Both the position numbers and the translations under genes were made by a program. The notes under the pieces are model-generated. The model saw only the letters and a list, made by a program, of their open reading frames with translations, had not been told where the DNA came from and made no database searches. A stretch of DNA of 64,000 nt from Schistocerca nitens (lineage: Eukaryota; Arthropoda; Insecta; Orthoptera; Acrididae), in assembly GCF_023898315.1 (NCBI RefSeq), contig NC_064621.1, positions 537,251,383 through 537,315,382 on the forward strand, in the 5' to 3' direction. The first letter of the stretch is position 1; every line of letters begins with the position of its first letter. Below are positions 11,386 through 24,092 of the stretch, piece by piece.

Positions 11386-13589
11386 CTGAACATAACCTTC
11401 AGCCCAGTTAACATCTTTTGCAAAAGGAATTAATCGGTTTGCACGATTTGCCTGCGTTCGTCGTTCAAACCGTACCTAAAATATATAACATAGCTACTGT
11501 AAAACAGACGTTCGAATGGCTATACAAATTGTCACTGGTCGGGCTAAATCAAAACTTTCCACCCGTTGTTCCTCGCTCAAATAGGAACCGAGCACCAAGC
11601 CCCAAACCGCTATTCTACACGCAACTTTCTCAAACATACTTGTTACAGCCTTCCTTACTGTAACGATACCACACCACATAAGAAGGAAGATAAGGATTTA
11701 GCGTCCTGTCGACAACTATATCATTAGAGACAGAGTATAAGCTCGGATGGAAGATGGACAAAAAATGATATCGGTAGTGTCTATTTGAAATACACCATCC
11801 CTTCATTCGTCTTAATAGATTTTGCGGAATAATGAAACATTACAGTGAGGGATATGAACCGCGGTCTTCCAGAAATGGGAGTCCAGATATGAGGTCCTCA
11901 CTGAACAGGCGCGGATTGCTCAGTAACAAACGATAAGCCACAAACTGAGTGCATTCTTAGGTGTTGTTCTCGACTGTGTCAACACACTGGCGTAACTGCC
12001 GAAACTGGACAGTAGTACAGTACAAAGCAGAATTACCGTAGAAGGCACAAAGTACACAGTAGAAGGTGTCTCTGATTCTGCCAACACTTCAACCTGCATA
12101 GGGCACTTTAAACATGACATCAAAATCAATTCTACTGTGCAGTAGGGTTAGTTCAAATCCATTTTTTTTGCAAGTTTATGATTATTGGTTAACACGACCG
12201 AAATATCCATAGCAATGAAGATAACAGAGCACATCAGAAGAAGGCAGCCATTTCATATGAACAAAGACGGCTACATCAAATAACAAGCCCGTGAACAACA
12301 ACATTAATATCTGAGTGTACTTTTGTTACGTTTTTTGTACTGCCATAGTAACCCGAAAATGAGGTCTGTAGCTCTAAACGAGTTGCTTGATTAAAAATAA
12401 TTTGAGTAAGTTTACAAATGTTATGACCAGTAGCAGTCTGTGCAAAACCTCTTTATATTTTTGGAACAGTCACGGTCGTTTAACGGTCAACTCAAATTTA
12501 AATTATCTTCGGTAATATTCATTTTGTGGACGAAAGTTTTCGCCAGTGCGAATATCTGTCGGTGTGCCTACTCACATCCACAATAATAATGACTTTGTCA
12601 AAGGACAATGTCAACATCAAGATTGTCGTGTATTTTTGCACTATAAGCGAACAGAAGTAGTAGATATTACTGTTTAAGTCATTACTATTATCTATTCGGT
12701 ACGGAATGCGGCTTTATTGGCTTTGATCACGCAGTATAGTGGAGCTGACAGATTATTTGTAGACACCTGCAAGAGCTGTATATGGTGACATGGTGATATC
12801 ATGGTTTCGCTGACAATAATACGAACATTGCTCCTCTGTCTCACCGGTGGATAACTTACGTATGAGTCTCTCCTATTTAGTTTACATTAACTGAGATCGC
12901 TTACGTAGTTACCGAAAGCTGCCACAAACCGAGAGGAAGGTTGTTTAGGTCATTTCATCAATGGAACTTTCGCTTCGTGGTCGGATTCTAGTACACATGA
13001 ATAACGTTCAGTGTAAAATCAGTAACGCTAGCGACGTTTCTATCAATAATATTACGCTTACACAATTCAACACTTATTTTATCAAAACATGATTTAACAT
13101 TGTGATTAATGTACGTACATTTGATAAATCAACTTTATGACTAATATTTATCAATATGCAAAAAGGGGCAGCAGCTTCATGGCTTCACTCGGCTTCCCAG
13201 TGTTGAGAAAATATTCTGCAGAAAATTTAACAAAACAGTTTTCAGCAATTACGAAAGGAAGTTCTAACATAAGGATGGAATCAACTACGTGACAGATTAT
13301 GTTGTGTTAGAAGACGGTCATCATCGACCTTTAGGTTTTCAGTATATGGAATGTGAAATACGAGGTTCGACTTAAGCAGACGAAAATACAGGCCACGTGC
13401 ATACCTATCGTCACGGTGGTGTAAAATGAATGTACGTGTTTTAAGGCATTGTAGCATTTATTACATGCTACTTACAGTTATAAATAATACAAATGAAAGA
13501 GCAGCTCAAAATGTTTTTCTTACAAGTGTTCAATGTGAGTAACATTCGTCACACGAGGAGTCGACGGGCGAGTTCTTTTCGAACTTTTA

Positions 13590-13592
<3 letters not shown>
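11386..13592. other. Unrecognised stretch
   Basis: No coding, RNA or repeat signature that I can support. Confidence 0.35.
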
Positions 13593-13645
<53 letters not shown>

Positions 13646-13656
13646 CGTGCGTGTGT
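13593..13656 (+). repeat. (GT)n microsatellite
   Basis: About 60 bases of GT ending in GCGTGCGTGCGTGTGTG. It abuts the 3' end of a decayed transposase and creates long His/Thr artefact ORFs. Confidence 0.95.
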
Positions 13657-13659
13657 GGA

Positions 13660-14275
13660 CTAATTGTTGCAACAATGCTGTTTCTAAAGTCGGGTAGATC
13701 AGCTGATAGCGGAGGCACATACACATGATCCTTTATGAATCCCCTGAGACAGAAAAGGCATGGCGTCAGAGCGTGTGTGAACGTGGAGGTCATGCAAAAC
13801 AAGCTCTCTCATCCCACCCCTTGCGGCCAATCGGGCGGTCGTGTACGTCATTTAACCAATCGCCTGCTGAATTATAGTAGTGAGGTGGTGCACCATCTTG
13901 TTGCCAAATAAAGTTCTGTGGATCACCTTCTTCCACTTGAGGAAAGAGCCATAGTTCTAGCGCATCAAGATAAGAAATACGTTTCCTTTGCTTCACGGAA
14001 AAAGAAAGGCCCTTACACTTTTCGCTGGGATATGGCACAAAAAGCAATAAATTTAGGAGAGTCTCGTTGCAACTTTACCATCTTGTGGGGATTTACTAAC
14101 CACCAGATGCCCCATTTACGTATGTTCACACTTACACTTTGGTGAAATGTCGATTCATCATCGAAGGCGAGTCTATCCTGAAAATCTTCATCGTCGTGCA
14201 CAACCGCTTCTTCTGTGAAGTTGGCATGTAAGCCGTAGTGTGTGGGCTTTAGTGCTTGTAACAACTGCAAACGAT
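13660..14275 (-). pseudogene. IS630/Tc1/mariner-superfamily transposase fragment
   Basis: On the minus strand: AFDDESTFHQSVSVN (first catalytic Asp), WWLVNPHKMVKLQRDSPK, YLDALELWLFPQVEEGDPQN, FIWQQDGAPPHYY (second Asp), then RPIGRKGWDERACF, and after a frameshift GFIKDHVYVPPLSADLPDFR. This order is that of a mariner-like DDE/D transposase. A stop follows ACFA. A terminal-repeat candidate TTTTGAAACACCCGG lies at about 14556-14570. The N-terminal DNA-binding part was not seen. Confidence 0.75.
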
Positions 14276-15475
14276 AAGATCATAGTTGTACGCGTCTCCT
14301 TAAAAGTCTCTACGCAGGCGTCACTGGAACTGACAATTCGCGACTACCCTTCCGAACGTATTTCCCGGGGCTACGCGTGAAAGACCCCCACTCGTTCAGC
14401 GCATTCTATAGTCACTCTTGGTGGTTGCATACTCCTAATTTGCGGAGAGGTATACAAACAAAACTGTTTGAGTTGCTCTTTCGTTTGATGTATTATTTAT
14501 AATTGTAAATTGAATGTAAATACTGCTATAAAGTCTTAAAACCAGTATATTCATTTTGAAACACCCGGCATTTTAACATCATCGGATGTAGACGGGAACC
14601 TGGAACTTCCGTATTTCCCATGTTGTGAACTCCTATAGATTTAAGGCGTTGCTTCGCCACCACTTGCGACGAGATTGATAAATGGAGAAGGTGGTGTACC
14701 ATCGTTTCAGAAGACAACTGTAACTTAATATGCATATCGGATGGTTTACTCCTATCACTGATCACAAGCTTACCTACAACTCTGTAACTCCTTTCAGCAA
14801 TTTTTGAGATACATCAGGGCATCCTGCAAAATTGCTTGTCTCGACCGTTCAGCATCGGATCTCTCAACCTACAGCAGGTGTTTCAATAGTGAATTTCTTA
14901 TTTCATGGGTTGGTGTGCCTCCCCTGCGAAGTACAGTCTGCACAGCCAGTCTTACAGGGGAGGCGACGCCAACCTCTCCTGCTATTATACTACTGAGCGG
15001 CATGGGCGTCCGTTTTCTTACGTAGGCTAGGCCAGAATGGTACCAATACAGAGACGTGGGAGAACAGGCGTTCTTTAACGAAGGTGTCAGCGAGAAGCAA
15101 CTTGGAACACAACGGCTCCTTTCTCCCCTTCTAATCATCATATCATCTTGCGACTATTTTAATGAACTAACATCCTGTAATACAAAACTGATCCAGACCT
15201 TCTCACTGTATGGTCCGTTTCATTGACAACGCATCACTTGGTACAAAATAGCGGGGAAAATTACTTTTGTGGAGGAAATATCCTTATCGAGTTTACCAGC
15301 TCATTAATCATACACGCAATCGACCCGTGATTACGATCGTTTGGTTCGTAATCTCTCATACAATTCGAATCTGTGCTTGCTTTCAGTATTAACCAGATAC
15401 ACTCTCAGGCAAAAAATGAAAACATAAAAACAAAAATAAAAATAGAAAAAACCGACGCAGCTCGAAGGAATTATC
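14276..15475. other. Mostly unrecognised
   Basis: It includes the possible transposon end near 14556-14570. A GC-richer part at 14820-15140 has a minus-strand ORF of 90 codons with no known motif. Confidence 0.35.
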
Positions 15476-15478
15476 CGA

Positions 15479-17129
15479 ATGGAACGGAAATTGGTAGATC
15501 TGATGTCCATAACAGTTTCCACTACGAAACTGTCTCGAAACCTGGCAGAATTTCCAAAGATATTCTGGTCGTATGTGAAGTATGTTAGTGGCAAGAAACA
15601 ATCAATGCCTTCTCTGCGTGATAGCAATGGAGACTCCATCGAAGACATTGCTGCCAAAGCAGAGTTACTAAACACAGCCTTCCGAAATGCCTTCACAAAA
15701 GAAGACGAAGTAAATATTTGAGAATTCGAATCGAGAACAGCTGCCAACATGAGTAACGTAGAATTAAATATCCTCAGAGTAGTGAGGCAACTTAAATCCC
15801 TTAATAAAAGCAAGTCTTCTGGTCCAAACTGTATACCAATACGGCTCTCTTCGGAGTATGCCGATGCATTACCTCCATACTTAACAATCATATACAGCCA
15901 TTCGCTCGATGAAAGATCCGTACCCAAAGACTGGAAAGTTGCACAGGTCACACCAATATTCAAGAAAGGTAGTAGGAGTAATCCACTTAATTACACACCC
16001 ATATCGTTAACATCGATATGCAGCAGGATTTTGGAACATATATTGTGTTCGAACATTATGAATTACCTCGAAGAAAACGGTCTATTGACACACAGTTAAC
16101 ATGGGTTTAGAAAACATCGTTCCTGTGAAACACAACTAGCTTTTTATTCACACGAAGTGTTTTTGAGTGCTATTGACAAGGGATTTCAGATAGATTCCGT
16201 ATTTCTGGATTTCCGAAAGACTTTTGGCACTGTACCACACAAGCGGCTCGAGTGAAATTGTGTACTTATGGAATATCGTCTCAGTTATGTGACTGGATCT
16301 GTGATTTCCTGTCAGAGAGGTCACAGTTCGTAGTAACTGACAAAAAGTCATCGAGTAAGACAGAAGTGATTTCTGGCTTTCCCCAAGGTAGTGTTACAGG
16401 CCCTTTGCTGTTCCTTCTCTATATAAACGATTTGGTAGACAATCTGGGCAACCGTCTTCGGTTGTTTGCAGATGACGCTGTCGTTTATCGACTAATAAAG
16501 TCATCAGAAGATCAAAACAAATTGCAAAACGATTTAGAAAGGGTATCTGAATGGTGCGAAAATTGGCAGTTGACCCTAAATAACGAAAAGTGTGAGGTCA
16601 TCCATATGAGTGCTTAAAGGATTCCGTTAAACTTCGGCTACACGCTAAATCAATCTAATCTAAAGGCCGTAAATTCAACTAAATACCTAGGTATTACAAT
16701 TACGGACAACTTAAATTGGAAGGCAAACATAGAAAATGTTGTGGGGAAGGCTAACCAAAGACTGTGTTTTCCTCGCAGGACACTTAGAAAAAGTAACAGA
16801 TCTACTAAGGACATTGCCTACACTACGCTTGTCCGTCCTCTTTTAGAATACTGCTGCGTGATGTGGGTCCTTACCAGATAGGACTGACGGAGTACATCGA
16901 AAAAGTTCAAAGAAGGGCAGCACGTTTTGTATTATCGCGAAGTATGGGAGAGAGTGTCACAGAAAAGATACAGGATCTGGGCGGGGCATCATTAAAAGAA
17001 AGGCGTTTTACGTTGCGACGGAATCTTCTCACGAAATTCCAAACATCTGCTTTCTTCTCCGAATGCGAAAATATTTTGTTGACACCGACCTACATAGAGG
17101 GAAACGATCACCACGATAAAATAAGGTAA
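15479..17129 (+). pseudogene. Non-LTR reverse transcriptase, pseudogene
   Basis: Pieces in order: FPKIFWSYVKYVSGKKQS (15479-15721); KDWKVAQVTPIFKKGSRS and YTPISLTSICSRILEHIL (RT fingers, 15749-16099); FLDFRKTFGTVPHKRL (first catalytic Asp, near 16205); GFPQGSVTGPLLFLLYINDL and FADDAVVYRLI (catalytic FADD, 16252-16617); TKYLGITITDNLNWK and YTTLVRPLLEYC; then RRAARFVLSR (16863-17129). Several frameshifts and stops separate them. The catalytic Asp pair is intact in sequence, but no continuous ORF remains. Confidence 0.85.
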
Positions 17130-17282
17130 ATGAGAGCTCGTACGGGAAGATATAGGTGTTCGTTCTTTCCGCACGCTATACGAAATTGGAATAATAGAGA
17201 ATTGTGAAGGTGGTTCGGTGTAGGCACTGCCAGGCACTTTAAATGTGATTTGCATAGTATCCATGTAGATGTAGATGTACAG
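15480..17282 (+). mobile_element. CR1/jockey-type non-LTR retrotransposon, 5'-truncated
   Basis: The segment starts inside the region upstream of RT and runs through RT and a C-terminal domain to a 3' end made of repeated GATGTA units (about 17262-17280). Such short 3' repeats are usual for some CR1/jockey-like LINEs. The endonuclease part is missing. Confidence 0.8.
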
Positions 17283-17339
17283 ACAAACAAATGATTACAA
17301 TTTCAGAAAACTTCAAGAGAAAGAGCTTGATAAACTGAG

Positions 17340-18265
17340 AAAGTCAATAACGCGGTTGTCCACCTCTGGCCCATATGCAAGCAACTATTCGGCTTGGCAC
17401 TGATTGACAGAGTTATCTGATATCCTTCTGAGGGATATCGTGCCAAATTCTGTCCGACTGGCGAGTTAGACCGTCAAAATCCCGAGCTGGTTGTAGGGTC
17501 CTGACCATAATGCTCCAAAAATTCTCAAGTGGTGAGAGAACCGGCGACCTAGTTGTCCAAGGTACGCTTTTGGCAAGTACTGGAGACAAGCAGTAGAAAC
17601 TCTAGCCATGTGTGGGCGGGCATTATCTTGCAACAAAACGGGGGATAGAATATCGTCGACGTACCGCTGTGCTTTAAGGATGTCGCGGATGGCAGCCAAA
17701 GTGGTCCTTCTATGAAGTGAAGTGGCGCCTCTGACCATGGCTCTTGGTTGTCGGGCCGTATGGCGGGCGACAATCAGGTTGGTATCCACGCTCTACTTGG
17801 GACGTCTTCAGACAGGTATTCGCTGGTCATCCGGGCTCCGTTCGAAGCGGGGCTCATCACTGAAGACAATTCTACTCCAGTCAATGAGATTCCAGGCCGA
17901 ATATGCCCGACACCACTGCATACGCACTTATTGGTGTATGGAGGTCAATGGTAGTCGGAAGAATGGGCGCCGTGAGCTCAGCCTTCTTTCCGTGAGCCTC
18001 CTATTAAATGGGTTCTTGTGATCACCGAAGCACCAGTTGCACGTCGCATCGATGTTAGTGATGAAGCCGGTTATCCGAGTGTGTCTCTGACGATTGCTCG
18101 GTCCTCAAGTTCCGTCGTCCCTCTAGATCGACCGGCTCCTTCTTGTCGCAGTGTTCGACCATGGTTCACCCATTCCTGGCAACACCGTCGAATAGAGGCG
18201 CCGATTGCTCCAACGAGATTCTTTGAACCCAGCTGCACCTCCTATATGCCGCGCATAGCAGCCAT
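17340..18265 (-). pseudogene. Tc1-like transposase, pseudogene
   Basis: Minus-strand pieces include VIDW/SDEPRFEL-like sequence near 17860, then RATSLHRRTTLAAIRDILKA-like core (17466-17789), QRYVDDILSPV and LQDNARPHMARV (catalytic Asp). The N-terminal HTH part is at 18000-18260 in other frames. Many frameshifts. The family looks distinct from the Tc1 copies at 4651 and 32886. No clear ends were found. Confidence 0.7.
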
Positions 18266-18267
18266 GC

Positions 18268-18412
18268 GGTCTCAGGCGCCTTCCTGCCAAGGTTCGCGCG
18301 CCTCCCCCCGTCGGAGGTTCGAGACCTCTCACGGGCTTGGGTGTGTGTGTTGTCTTTAGCGTATGTTTGTGTAACTTAGATTCAGTTTGATCACATAGGA
18401 ACTTACCACCAC
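18268..18412 (+). mobile_element. SINE family C, partial
   Basis: A tRNA-like B box GGAGGTTCGAGACC is followed by GGGTGTGTGTGTTGTCTTTA and a shortened body ending in ACCACCACCACCAC. It matches the copy at 39050-39255 through the head and start of the body. The hairpin block is deleted. Confidence 0.7.
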
Positions 18413-18559
18413 CACCACACGTCCTTTCTCAGATGCTGACTTCTGCGTATATTGTTCACGCACCTGCATGCGAGGCATAGTTACTGTCGAACTGAGTACA
18501 AGGGATGAAATTTGCGAAGCCTTTATGCCCTAGTATCATCACATTCCCTGTTTACTATC

Positions 18560-19740
18560 CTTGTTGTGTGGTGTACGGCGACGCAGCATTATACTTTTTT
18601 TATTTATTTTTTACTATCAAGTTGAGCCTCTATGGACTGCGTGGTAACAACCAACTTCAGTGTAGTGTCCACGTCTTGTTCTTGTTCCATCTTTGACTTC
18701 CTGCCAGTATCTTCTTCTAAGCCCACCAAGAAGTGCCTGTTTATGCTCTTCGGATAATGATCCTCTCCGTCTTTTGGACGTTGATGCCATTTTAAAACCT
18801 TGCTAGTTGTTCACCAATCATCTAATTTTCCTCCTGTCAGGAATTTATCTCTCTGAGATACCAATCTGCCTAAGATCTTTTTCACATTCTTCGAACTATC
18901 TTGGCCTTGTTTTCTTAGATTGAATGAAACTCCATATTCTTTTTGTTAGTCGATCACCGTCCATCCTCATGAGATGACCGTAAAATAACAATTGTCTCTT
19001 CTTAATCGATGCTGTGATAGATTTTGCCTTGCGGTACAAATCAAATCCTTATTTGATCTCATTCGCCATCGTCCACCAACCCACCTATTACCTAGGATTT
19101 TCCTTAATATTCTACGCTCTCGCTTTCCCAGCCGCTCAGCTTGACCTTGTCTATTTCATGGTCAAAGTTTCGGACGCATATAAGCCCTCAGGTTTCACAA
19201 CTGTATTATGTTGTCGGAACTTGGCACCAATACTCATAGACTTTTTGCTATAGGTATTCTTTGTCAGCTGGTATGCTTGGTCTAACTTCCTCATCCTGAC
19301 ATTAATTGCTTCTTCTTCTAATCCATTCTCCTGTATGACTTCACCGAGATACCTGAAATTCTTAACTCGTCCGATTTTACCCAGTCGACCGCGGTTGCCA
19401 CGCGGTTCTAGGCACTGCAGTCCGGAACCGCGCGACTGCTACGGTCGAAGGTTCAAATCCTGCCTCGGGCATGGATGTGTGTGATGTCCTTAGGTTAGTT
19501 AGGTTTCAGTAGTTCTAAGTTCTAGGGGACTGCTCAGAGCCATTTGAACCATTTGATTTTTCCCAGATTGGGGATCATTCATTCAGGTCCACCACAGATG
19601 ATCGTCATATATTTTGCCTTTTGAATAGAGATCTGGAGTCCAACTTTTTCAGCAATTTCTGAAAGCCTACTGATCTTCTTTACCGCTGACTCTATGTTGT
19701 TAGCAAAAATGGCCGTATCATCCGCAAAGGACAAGCAGTC
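18560..19740 (-). pseudogene. Non-LTR reverse transcriptase 3' half, pseudogene
   Basis: The minus strand reads CLSFADDTAIFANNIESAV near 19690-19735 (catalytic FADD). After the SINE insertion at 19385-19554 it continues with NFRYLGEVIQENGLEEEAIN, then TVVKPEGLYASETLTM, and QLLFYGHLMRMDGDRLTKRI (18930-19000), with stops near 19160 and 18860. The YLGE, ASETL and GHLMRM series is that of RTE-like or related LINE C-termini. Truncated and decayed. Confidence 0.8.
19385..19554 (+). mobile_element. SINE family A, internally deleted
   Basis: It has head, B box AGGTTCAAATCC, CTGCCTCGGGCATGG, body and TTTGAACCATTT tail. The hairpin block is missing: GGGGACT runs straight into GCTCAGAGCC. 12-bp duplications GATTTTACCCAG and GATTTTTCCCAG (19373-19384, 19555-19566) flank it. 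It interrupts the LINE RT relic. Confidence 0.9.
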
Positions 19741-20661
19741 AAAATGTAGAACTTTGCATTTTCTGTCGATACCTGTACGAATATCAATTTGTGACCAGTT
19801 TGCTTAAGTCCATCGGGCTGCTCTTTCTTTCTATTAGAGTGTATTTTGTAACTGCTCCTTAATAAGGCCTGCATGAATCCGTCTCCACATATGTGACAAC
19901 TAGAGAAGTCTCCTCTTCACAAGACAAGAGATGCGAATAAGAGACGTGCGGTCGCGGATAGTGTTTCTCTTACCCGGGTAGCCCCCTGTTCACCGCCAAC
20001 CCTTTGTACCACTTTCTGTCTTTTTCACAGCTCCATTATCAGTATTCTGTCCTTCCAGTCTGTACCTTTATTGCATTACATTGCGTATAGTGCACAAGTG
20101 ATTCAATTTTTTCCACTTTCATTTTCCTGCTATCTTTTGATCGCCCGGTACAGTAGCGGCCAGTGAGGTATGCTTTTGGAGGACGACATAATGCCGTTCA
20201 GCAATTTGGGCGGAGAGCCGATAAAAGGCAGAAAATGAAGCGAGAGCGGCTCGGCCGGCAGTCGCGTCACGGCCGCTGGAGATTACCCCCCCCCCCCCCC
20301 CCCCCCCCCGCCCCTGGCCGGAGGGGCCCCCTACACGATTGCGGGCAGCCTCTGTGGTGGGCGTCAGGTCTGCTACAGTAGTAGTACGCGGTGTGCGGCG
20401 AGGGGAGTGTGTGACGTGCGGCCCATACAGACGAGCCCGAGGCCGGCTGCGACCAACGCTCCTGCTCGCCAGCGAACTTCAGTGCTGTTGCCTGCCAGCA
20501 TCGGGCTATGTATTCACGTTACCCCACAAAGCGCACACTCCCAGGGCGCCGAATGGCTACATTCCATTCCTTCTGACTGACAACACTATGGCATTTACAC
20601 GAGTAATTCTTTTTTTAGTCGTTTTTCTGTTGCCGTTTGATCACCCGATTAAGCATAAAAG
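19741..20661. other. Unrecognised, with C24 tract and CpG-rich patch
   Basis: 20160-20500 is GC- and CpG-rich compared with its surroundings and contains 24 consecutive C at 20286-20309. ORFs here have no known motif. A promoter or first exon is conceivable but not supported by anything I can read. Confidence 0.4.
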
Positions 20662-20857
20662 CCGGCCGCGGTGACCGAGCGGTTCTAGGCGCTTCAGTCC
20701 GGAACCGCGCGACTGCTAATGTCGCAGGTCCGAATCCTGCCTCGGGCATGGATATGTGTGTGATGTCCTTAGGTTACTTAGGTTTATGTAGTTCTAAGTT
20801 CTAGGCGACTGATGACCACAGATGTTAAGTCCCATAGCGCTGAGAGCCATTTGAACC
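20662..20857 (+). mobile_element. tRNA-derived SINE, family A
   Basis: Full head and body from GGCCGCGGTGACCGAGCGG to TTTGAACC. Flanking 14-bp duplications ATTAAGCATAAAAG and ATTAAGCGTAAAAG (20648-20661, 20858-20871). Confidence 0.92.
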
Positions 20858-20914
20858 ATTAAGCGTAAAAGTCGCTGCTATATCGTTGCGTGGTGCATAT
20901 TTTTCATTAGATTA

Positions 20915-21250
20915 AATTTCACGTGGCAACAGCCTTGCCGCAGTGGTTACACCGGTTCCCGTGAGATCACCGAAGTTAAGCGCTGTCGGGCGTGATCGGC
21001 ACTTGGATGGGTGACCATCCGGGCCGCCATGCGCTGTTGCCATTTTTCGGTGTGCACTCAGCCTTGTGATGCCAATTGAGGAGCTATTCGATCGAATAGT
21101 TGCGGCTTCGGTCAAAAATGCCATCATAACGACTGGGACAGAGGTGTGCTGTCCTCATGCCCCTCCTATCCTCATCCTCCCTTGAGGATGACACGGCGGT
21201 CGGATGGTCCCGATGGGCCACTTGTGGCCTGTAGACGAAGTGGTTTTTTT
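20915..21250 (+). mobile_element. 5S rRNA-derived SINE
   Basis: The first ~100 bases contain the 5S internal promoter: ATCACCGAAGTTAAGC (box A region) and CTTGGATGGGTGACCATCCG (intermediate element and box C). A 5S-unrelated body and a T-rich tail follow. Target duplications TTAGATTA lie at 20907-20914 and 21251-21258. 5S-headed SINEs are known as the SINE3 class. It is not a functional 5S gene because it lacks the normal 3' part. Confidence 0.88.
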
Positions 21251-21258
21251 TTAGATTA

Positions 21259-23394
21259 TACGTACTTTCGTTCCAATAGAACCCTAGTGAAGAGATCCTC
21301 CAGGATGTAGTACATGTCAGAAAACAAGAATGAACAACAGATATTTACAAAGAAAAACGGATATGCTAATTCACGTTCCACAGATACCACGCGAAATCAT
21401 CCTCGTGGATGTGCAATGAGTTAACAATATTTTCATTTAAAAGGTTAAGGACAACTTGTCACACTGAGGTCTTTATGAGAATTTTTGGGCTGCTGTATCC
21501 ATCCAACATCAAACAGAAAAATCATTTTACGACACTTATTTACAGTAATCACATTACCACATAGAATTTGAACAGAATATAAGGCAGAAAGATTTTGCAG
21601 CTATACATTTAATATTCTGTGAATTCTTTTCCATTTACATTTATATTAGAGCACTGTTTTTGATGCACTCTCACATTACTAACCATTACATTGGCCGATA
21701 CTGGCCAGCACCATATACTAACAATTTCCACAGTACTGCATTTCTGGGAGTTAATTAGAGCTAAGCGCCGACAGAAAGGGCGACATGCGCTGTGTGTGCC
21801 TCAGAAACCACTGTCGGCTAAAGAGGGTCTGGGAAGAGAGTTGTCATGCTCTCCAGGGGTGAACATTTACTGCTCTGACAGAGAGCAGAGTGAGGAGGTG
21901 GAGGTTTACAACGCTGTAGCATGGAAAGTGCAGGTGGAAGGTTGCAGTCTTGTGGGCTAAACACATTTTGAGAATACAGTACCTGGCGGAAGAGCATCGA
22001 GTGTGTAACAGGTCGCATTTCATCGGTTTTAGTATGAAATAATGTGCGGGGGTCACAAATGATGATCGTGAGCTAATCCCCAAGGAATCTTCTCAAGGGA
22101 AGGGCCGGGGCGTGCTTCCAATGCGAAAGCAATATTTGATTGGTGGAGTACGAAGGATGTAGAACAGGAAATGGAAACTACCCAATAATCTTATGAAAGG
22201 TGTATGAGTGTCAGACGATTGGTTGGCAGATTCATGTTCCATGTAGTGGGAGGTAATGGTTTTGGAGCTGCACTGGGATTCGTCACTTTGAGCGCAAATG
22301 AAGATGCTGCGTGTCAAGGACGGAGTGGGTGTATGGTATGGAAACACACTGCGGGTATCAATCGAAGACACTTGCCTCTAGGGATCAACGTAGAGACTTC
22401 GCTGGCTAGACACACAGTGGGGAATCTGATGGTTGGATTTTGACAAGTGTTGGTTTTTGGGACAAGGAGTGCATGAAGTCGTTTCTCTAGTTGTTATACT
22501 GTTTACTTTACTGGCGATTCTTTACCTCTCTGTGAGGTTTGATGCATTCTGAAGTGCTTCTTTATGGAAGAATACTTGAGTCAAATTTCTGTTCCTGAGT
22601 AGTGAACAAACATTAATCTTGACTCATGTTCCGTCTTGTACTGAGGTAATTTCAGCCTAAGAGTTTGGAGACTGCGTACTGTGTCAACTGTGTAGGCAGA
22701 GAATTATAGGTACGCAACAGCGGCCAACGCTCCAACGAGCAGATCATCGGTGCAGTGTAATCCCTGACTATACTTCAATAGGTGACATGCACACTTCGGA
22801 TGGGCAGAGAAGGAAACACTCACTGTGAGTGTTGAGTTCCATTTGTTTGTCCACTGAGGTTTTTCTGAAAGAGCCAGTCAGGATGTAGGTCTCCTGTTTC
22901 TAACCATTAATCAGCATCAGCCCACTTTGTGTCCATAAAATAATGAAAGTCAAACGTACGTTCGGCCAATCTTCAAATTACATTTTGGATAGAATCTGAC
23001 TCCCTGTACTTCATATTTATACAATTTTTGCACTCTGTATGTTTTTTAGGATACAAATTCACGCTAACTAAGTTGTGATTCATTCTAATAGGATCCTGGT
23101 AGGAATAATTAATTTAATTTGATAAACTAAAGTGAAGTAAAGCTACAATACGATACCTCGTTTTAAGGAAGTACTTAGATGCAGGTTGTTTATAGCAGGG
23201 GCGTTTTAATCATTTCTAGGTGTGAGAATTCCACTATGGGGACAACATTAGGTAACCACATATACATATGTGATACGTTACAAACAACATGGGGTTTTAC
23301 AGGAAGCCAGATTGTGCGTAGTAGATGCATTTTTCACATAATTAGTATCATATATATACATAAGTGGGTTGTGTGAAGAAATTCATCAATAGGG
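21259..23394. other. Unrecognised stretch
   Basis: Moderate GC at 21690-22450 without coding motifs; AT-rich afterwards. The right part may hold 3' UTR of the LINE relic that follows on the minus strand. Confidence 0.35.
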
Positions 23395-24085
23395 AAGTCC
23401 TCTTATACTGAACTTTATTAGCAGTTAAATCTTTTATGACTGCTGGCAAGTTACTGAAAATGTATGTTCCTGAATAATGGACACATATCTAGAACCAAAG
23501 TAAATGACTTTAAGTCCTTGTGAAGATCATTATTACTTCTAGTATTGATTCCATGAAGAGAGCTGTTGATTTGAAAAAGGGGCATACTTTTAATGATTAA
23601 TTACTTTAAGGAATAAATATTCTGGAAAGCAATTCTTAGTATTTCTACTCTCTGAAAGACGTTCTTGGATTAACACCACAAATAATTCTTATTACACCTA
23701 TCTCGAATCAGAAAACTTTACGTTAGTTTGATGAGTTACCCAAAAAAATAGTCCCATTTTGAGTTATGGAATGAAAGTAAGTATACCAAGCCAGGTTTTA
23801 AATTCATTTATCACATCTGTCTGACAACATTCGCATTGTAAACAGAGATTTGTTTACATGTTTCAGCAGTCATCTGGTATGCTACGGCTAGTTGAGTTTA
23901 TTATCAACCCTTAATCGCAAGAATTTAGCGCTGTCTACTTCTAGGTTGCTTGTCGACGTATTTTAGCCATACAGGGGCTATGTAGTGTGTTTTTCAAAGT
24001 TTTGTTGCAAATAACTCGATGGCAACCAATCATTAATGTCCACGAAAGTTTCATTAACGATCTTTCTAAGACTACACTTGATACT
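23395..24085 (-). pseudogene. CR1/jockey-like RT C-terminal relic
   Basis: Minus-strand reading gives INDWLPSSYLQQNFEK, LEVDSAKFLRLRVDNKLN, YTYFHSITQNGTIFLGNSSN and VIRIICGVNPRTSFRE, the post-palm and C-terminal region of a LINE RT. The same order is found in the LINE at 34350-37150 (FLGVQTDGNLN, YFAYFHSLISYRIIF), so the two are probably related. Stops and frameshifts throughout. Confidence 0.7.
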
Positions 24086-24092
24086 GGCAGAA

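Noticed and set aside
13520-13802. ORFs with long His/Thr runs
   Set aside because: They are translations of the GT microsatellite; only the short part derived from the transposase relic has meaning.
20930-21040. Possible functional 5S rRNA gene
   Set aside because: Only the internal promoter part resembles 5S. It is followed by SINE body, a T-rich tail and a target duplication.
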